DNA from: Flavobacteriaceae bacterium
GTDB lineage: Bacteria > Bacteroidota > Bacteroidia > Flavobacteriales > Flavobacteriaceae
Assembly: GCA_029245825.1 (NCBI GenBank)
Contig: JAQWON010000029.1
Span: 1 to 8,471 of the forward strand
Direction of reading: 5' to 3'
DNA length: 8,471 bases
A model generated the notes under the pieces. It had not been told where the DNA came from. It did no database searches and saw only the letters and a list, made by a program, of their open reading frames with translations. Numbering within the stretch: position 1 is the stretch's first letter; each line of letters starts with the position of its first letter. Of the stretch, positions 6,437 through 8,471 are shown piece after piece. The position numbers and the translations under genes are program-made.

Positions 6437-7455
6437 TCAGTTTTGTCAAAAATACGAATTGCTTCTTGACGATACTTCCCAAGTAGATTTAAATCTAAAG
6501 TATCCCTTTTAAACTCACCCCATTTTTGGACTATCTTATCTGGTTTAATACTTGGATTTACAGAATATTCGTAGCTATTGCTAACATAATTTTTTTGGGC
6601 CTCTTCACTAATTAAGTAATTAATCAATTTAATCGCATTTTCTTTATTTGGGGAATTTTTTGCTAATCCTACCCCAGAAACATTTATATGACTTCCTCTT
6701 TGACCTTTTGATTGATTGGGGAAAAATACCGAAATGGCGTTGCCTGCATTTAACTCTTCTTCCTTCTCAGATGAGAGCAATAAACCTATATAATACGAAT
6801 TAACGATAGCAATGTCTCCTTGCCCAGCCGCAATAGCTTTAACTTGATCTCTGTCGCTACCCTTTGGATCTCTGGCAAAATTTTTGACTATTGACTCAGA
6901 CCATTTTGTTGTAGCTTCAATGCCAAGATTAGCAACCATTGAAGACATTAGAGCCTGATTGTATGCATTTGAAGAAGACCTAACTAAAATTCTACCCCTC
7001 CATTTCTCATTTGCTAAATCCTCATAAGTACTTAACTCACTAACATCAACCCTTTTATTACTATAAACAATTATTCTGGATCTATAAGTAATTGGAACCC
7101 AAAATCCATTTTTGTCCATTAGATCCTCACTAACTCTCTCATTAAGTGATGGAATAGTAATTTTTTGAAGCAAACCCATTTCAGAAGCTTGAAATAATTT
7201 GCCTACATCCACAGTTATGAATAAATCAGCTGGGCTATTTTTTCCTTCATTTTTCATTCTTTCAATAAGCTCGTCCGCATTGGCTTTAATAACATTGACT
7301 TTAATCCCAGTTAATTCTTCAAAATTTTTGTATTGTATTTTGTCAACATTATAATGCCTTTGGCTATACAAGTTGACCTCATTACTTTTTTTTGATTGAT
7401 TAACACAACTCAAAAAAAATGAAATTAATATTGTCCCAAAAATTATTTTTTTCAT
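6427..7455 (-). CDS. fbpA: Ferric iron-binding lipoprotein, ABC transporter solute-binding protein (FbpA/FutA type)
   Basis: This periplasmic ferric iron-binding protein delivers Fe3+ to the FbpB/FbpC importer. I prefer the ATG at 7455, giving 342 residues and a clean signal peptide (MKKIIFGTILISFFLSC) with the lipidated Cys at residue 17; an ATG at 7470 would add five residues. Numbered from that longer form, the iron-site motifs are His39-Tyr40 in YSQRHYNVD, Tyr170 in SSNAYNQ and Tyr226-Tyr227 in VNSYYIG. Their spacing (130 and 56 residues) is that of the cyanobacterial FutA1 ligands as I recall them (one His, four Tyr). LITYLIS-like SBP ending motifs (KLINYLISEEAQ, 281-292) are also present. 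There is no acidic export signal after the Cys, so it probably stays in the periplasm on the inner membrane. The gap to the upstream DUF6607-like stop is 54 nt. Confidence 0.92.
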   Translation of the reverse strand: MKKIIFGTILISFFLSCVNQSKKSNEVNLYSQRHYNVDKIQYKNFEELTGIKVNVIKANADELIERMKNEGKNSPADLFITVDVGKLFQASEMGLLQKITIPSLNERVSEDLMDKNGFWVPITYRSRIIVYSNKRVDVSELSTYEDLANEKWRGRILVRSSSNAYNQALMSSMVANLGIEATTKWSESIVKNFARDPKGSDRDQVKAIAAGQGDIAIVNSYYIGLLLSSEKEEELNAGNAISVFFPNQSKGQRGSHINVSGVGLAKNSPNKENAIKLINYLISEEAQKNYVSNSYEYSVNPSIKPDKIVQKWGEFKRDTLDLNLLGKYRQEAIRIFDKTDWK

Positions 7456-7509
7456 ACTAAAAATTACCATGATTTATTCATTGATGGATGTACTTCTAAG
7501 AAAATAACT

Positions 7510-8409
7510 TCATTTTAAAAAAGATTTTATTATTCCGCTTATACTTTCTCTATCGGAATATTCGTCAGAAAATAAATATTGATGCAAGCGCTTATTATCA
7601 AACTTAGATTTTAGAGAAACAATATTTGTTGAATCAAAAATTTTTGCCCACTCTTGTCTCACAATCTCCCATTTCCCAAAATTACTTTTCCACCAATTAA
7701 CAGCGTATTTACATCTTTCATCTTCTACTTTTTTATATATATTAAATCCAATTTCTCTTGCAAGTAAAATATCATCTTTGCCTTCAAATCGAATTATTTT
7801 CTTGTTGTCCTGATTATGAAGCCATCCCTCGGCAGTAATTTCCACACGATTTCCTCTGTTGGTAACGTTATAATCATTCCTTACAGTATATTCTCTTCTT
7901 GGGAGTGGAGCATCAGTTTTATTTTCCCAAAAACTTTTTCCGTCAATATGGACCCATGATGCAGAACCTTCATATCGAGGACTATCATCAACCTGATAAA
8001 CTTTTTGAGTCCATTGCCCCCTTACTTTAATAGGATCATATTTTTCTTTGAACCATTTTTTGTTATGATCAAAAACTAAAAAATTTTGATTTTGAAAAAT
8101 CCAGTCTTGACGCCAATGTTTGATAATATTTACTTTTTCACCCTCCCCCATTTGAAGTATATGTTGAAGAACTAATTTATTTTTATCTTGATAAGTTAAA
8201 TCAATCCATTCTAGAGCGTAGGATATTTTGTTTTTTGATGGCTTATATGTTGAGTCTTTAGAGTAATTGAACGTTTCAGAAAAATTAAATGTAACCTCAT
8301 AGCAACCACACATTTTTTTTATGGCATCTTCATCTTTTTGTTTTTTACTTTGAGAATATATATTTAAAAAGCTTATTAAACTAAATACAAGAATTATGTG
8401 ATTTTTCAT
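7510..8409 (-). CDS. Secreted DUF6607-like protein at the head of the iron transporter operon
   Basis: A 299-residue protein with an N-terminal signal peptide (about residues 1-20, ending FLNIYSQ), so it is exported but not lipidated. The ATG at 8409 is chosen over one at 8436 because the signal peptide starts there and because a -7-like element lies 16 nt before it. I place it in DUF6607, a Bacteroidetes family of unknown function, from CGCYEVTFNFSETF (34-47), the aromatic HWRQDWIFQN (98-107), RREYTVRNDYNV (171-182) and overall size. It is rich in Trp and Tyr and has short beta-like segments with no enzyme motif I know. Cys34, Cys36 and Cys233 could form a disulfide or bind metal. Being first in an operon with FbpABC and close to a HmuY/receptor pair suggests a role in iron or haem handling in the periplasm or at the outer membrane; that is inference. 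Confidence 0.8.
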   Translation of the reverse strand: MKNHIILVFSLISFLNIYSQSKKQKDEDAIKKMCGCYEVTFNFSETFNYSKDSTYKPSKNKISYALEWIDLTYQDKNKLVLQHILQMGEGEKVNIIKHWRQDWIFQNQNFLVFDHNKKWFKEKYDPIKVRGQWTQKVYQVDDSPRYEGSASWVHIDGKSFWENKTDAPLPRREYTVRNDYNVTNRGNRVEITAEGWLHNQDNKKIIRFEGKDDILLAREIGFNIYKKVEDERCKYAVNWWKSNFGKWEIVRQEWAKIFDSTNIVSLKSKFDNKRLHQYLFSDEYSDRESISGIIKSFLK

Positions 8410-8425
8410 TATCTTAAAATTTGTG

Positions 8426-8433
8426 CAAATTAA
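8426..8433 (-). promoter_or_regulatory. Probable -7 element for the DUF6607-fbpABC operon
   Basis: On the minus strand this reads TTAATTTG, one mismatch from TAnnTTTG, and lies 16 nt before the ATG at 8409. That is nearly the same distance as in the two other promoters of this window (17 nt). No TTG is found at the right spacing upstream, which would suit a promoter that depends on regulation. Confidence 0.45.
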
Positions 8434-8438
8434 CAATA

Positions 8439-8457
8439 TTTATTTAGACTGAATAAA
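8439..8457. promoter_or_regulatory. 19-bp inverted repeat, candidate metal-regulator operator
   Basis: The plus strand reads TTTATTTAG-A-CTGAATAAA: two 9-bp arms around one central base with a single mismatch. It lies 30 bp upstream of the DUF6607-like ATG, between the likely -7 element and the -33 position, where a bound repressor would block RNA polymerase. The TTTAG...CT(A/G)AA core is reminiscent of DtxR/MntR-type boxes, but the regulator is not known from this window. Confidence 0.5.
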
Positions 8458-8471
8458 ATTAATGTTTAAAA

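Noticed and set aside
7468..7470. Upstream ATG as the fbpA start
   Set aside because: Five extra residues (MVIFS) precede a typical MKK signal peptide; possible but less likely than the ATG at 7455.
8434..8436. Upstream ATG as the DUF6607-like start
   Set aside because: It would put nine residues before the signal peptide and overlap the likely promoter; the ATG at 8409 fits promoter spacing seen elsewhere in the window.
1..8471. CRISPR arrays, tRNA or rRNA genes, insertion sequences, phage or toxin-antitoxin genes
   Set aside because: No regularly spaced repeats, cloverleaf-like stretches, transposase motifs or terminal inverted repeats were seen on either strand.

Overview
The window is strongly AT-rich. 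Its genes have flavobacterial hallmarks: a HmuY-type lipoprotein beside a TonB-dependent receptor, a DUF6607-like secreted protein, promoters of the Bacteroidetes TAnnTTTG type, and almost no Shine-Dalgarno sequences. I infer a member of the Bacteroidota, probably a marine flavobacterium. No rRNA, tRNA, CRISPR array, insertion sequence or phage gene was seen, and no gene-free stretch exceeds 300 bases.

Left part, plus strand (1-2940): the 3' part of an outer-membrane TonB-dependent receptor, followed 12 nt later by a HmuY-family lipoprotein that would capture haem at the cell surface. After a 63-nt gap come a small Ala/Gly-rich four-helix membrane protein and, 10 nt further, a paralogue of prolipoprotein diacylglyceryl transferase (Lgt) in which several catalytic positions are replaced.

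Middle, minus strand (2928-3777): a four-helix membrane protein resembling DUF805, whose end overlaps the end of the Lgt-like gene by 13 bp, and a 76-residue Cys-rich protein built of two similar CxxC units. Each has its own recognisable Bacteroidetes promoter.

Right part, minus strand (3849-8436): an apparent operon, in transcription order a DUF6607-like secreted protein, a ferric-iron-binding lipoprotein (FbpA/FutA type), a two-domain permease (FbpB type) and an ATPase (FbpC type). A 19-bp near-perfect inverted repeat lies just upstream of the DUF6607-like gene, over its probable promoter, and is a good candidate for a metal-regulator operator.

Together the window looks like an iron-acquisition island. 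One arm handles haem at the outer membrane (receptor plus HmuY). The other moves ferric iron across the inner membrane (FbpABC), with a secreted protein of unknown function heading that operon. The least explained parts are the DUF6607-like protein, the altered Lgt paralogue with its small membrane partner, and the tandem Cys-unit protein.
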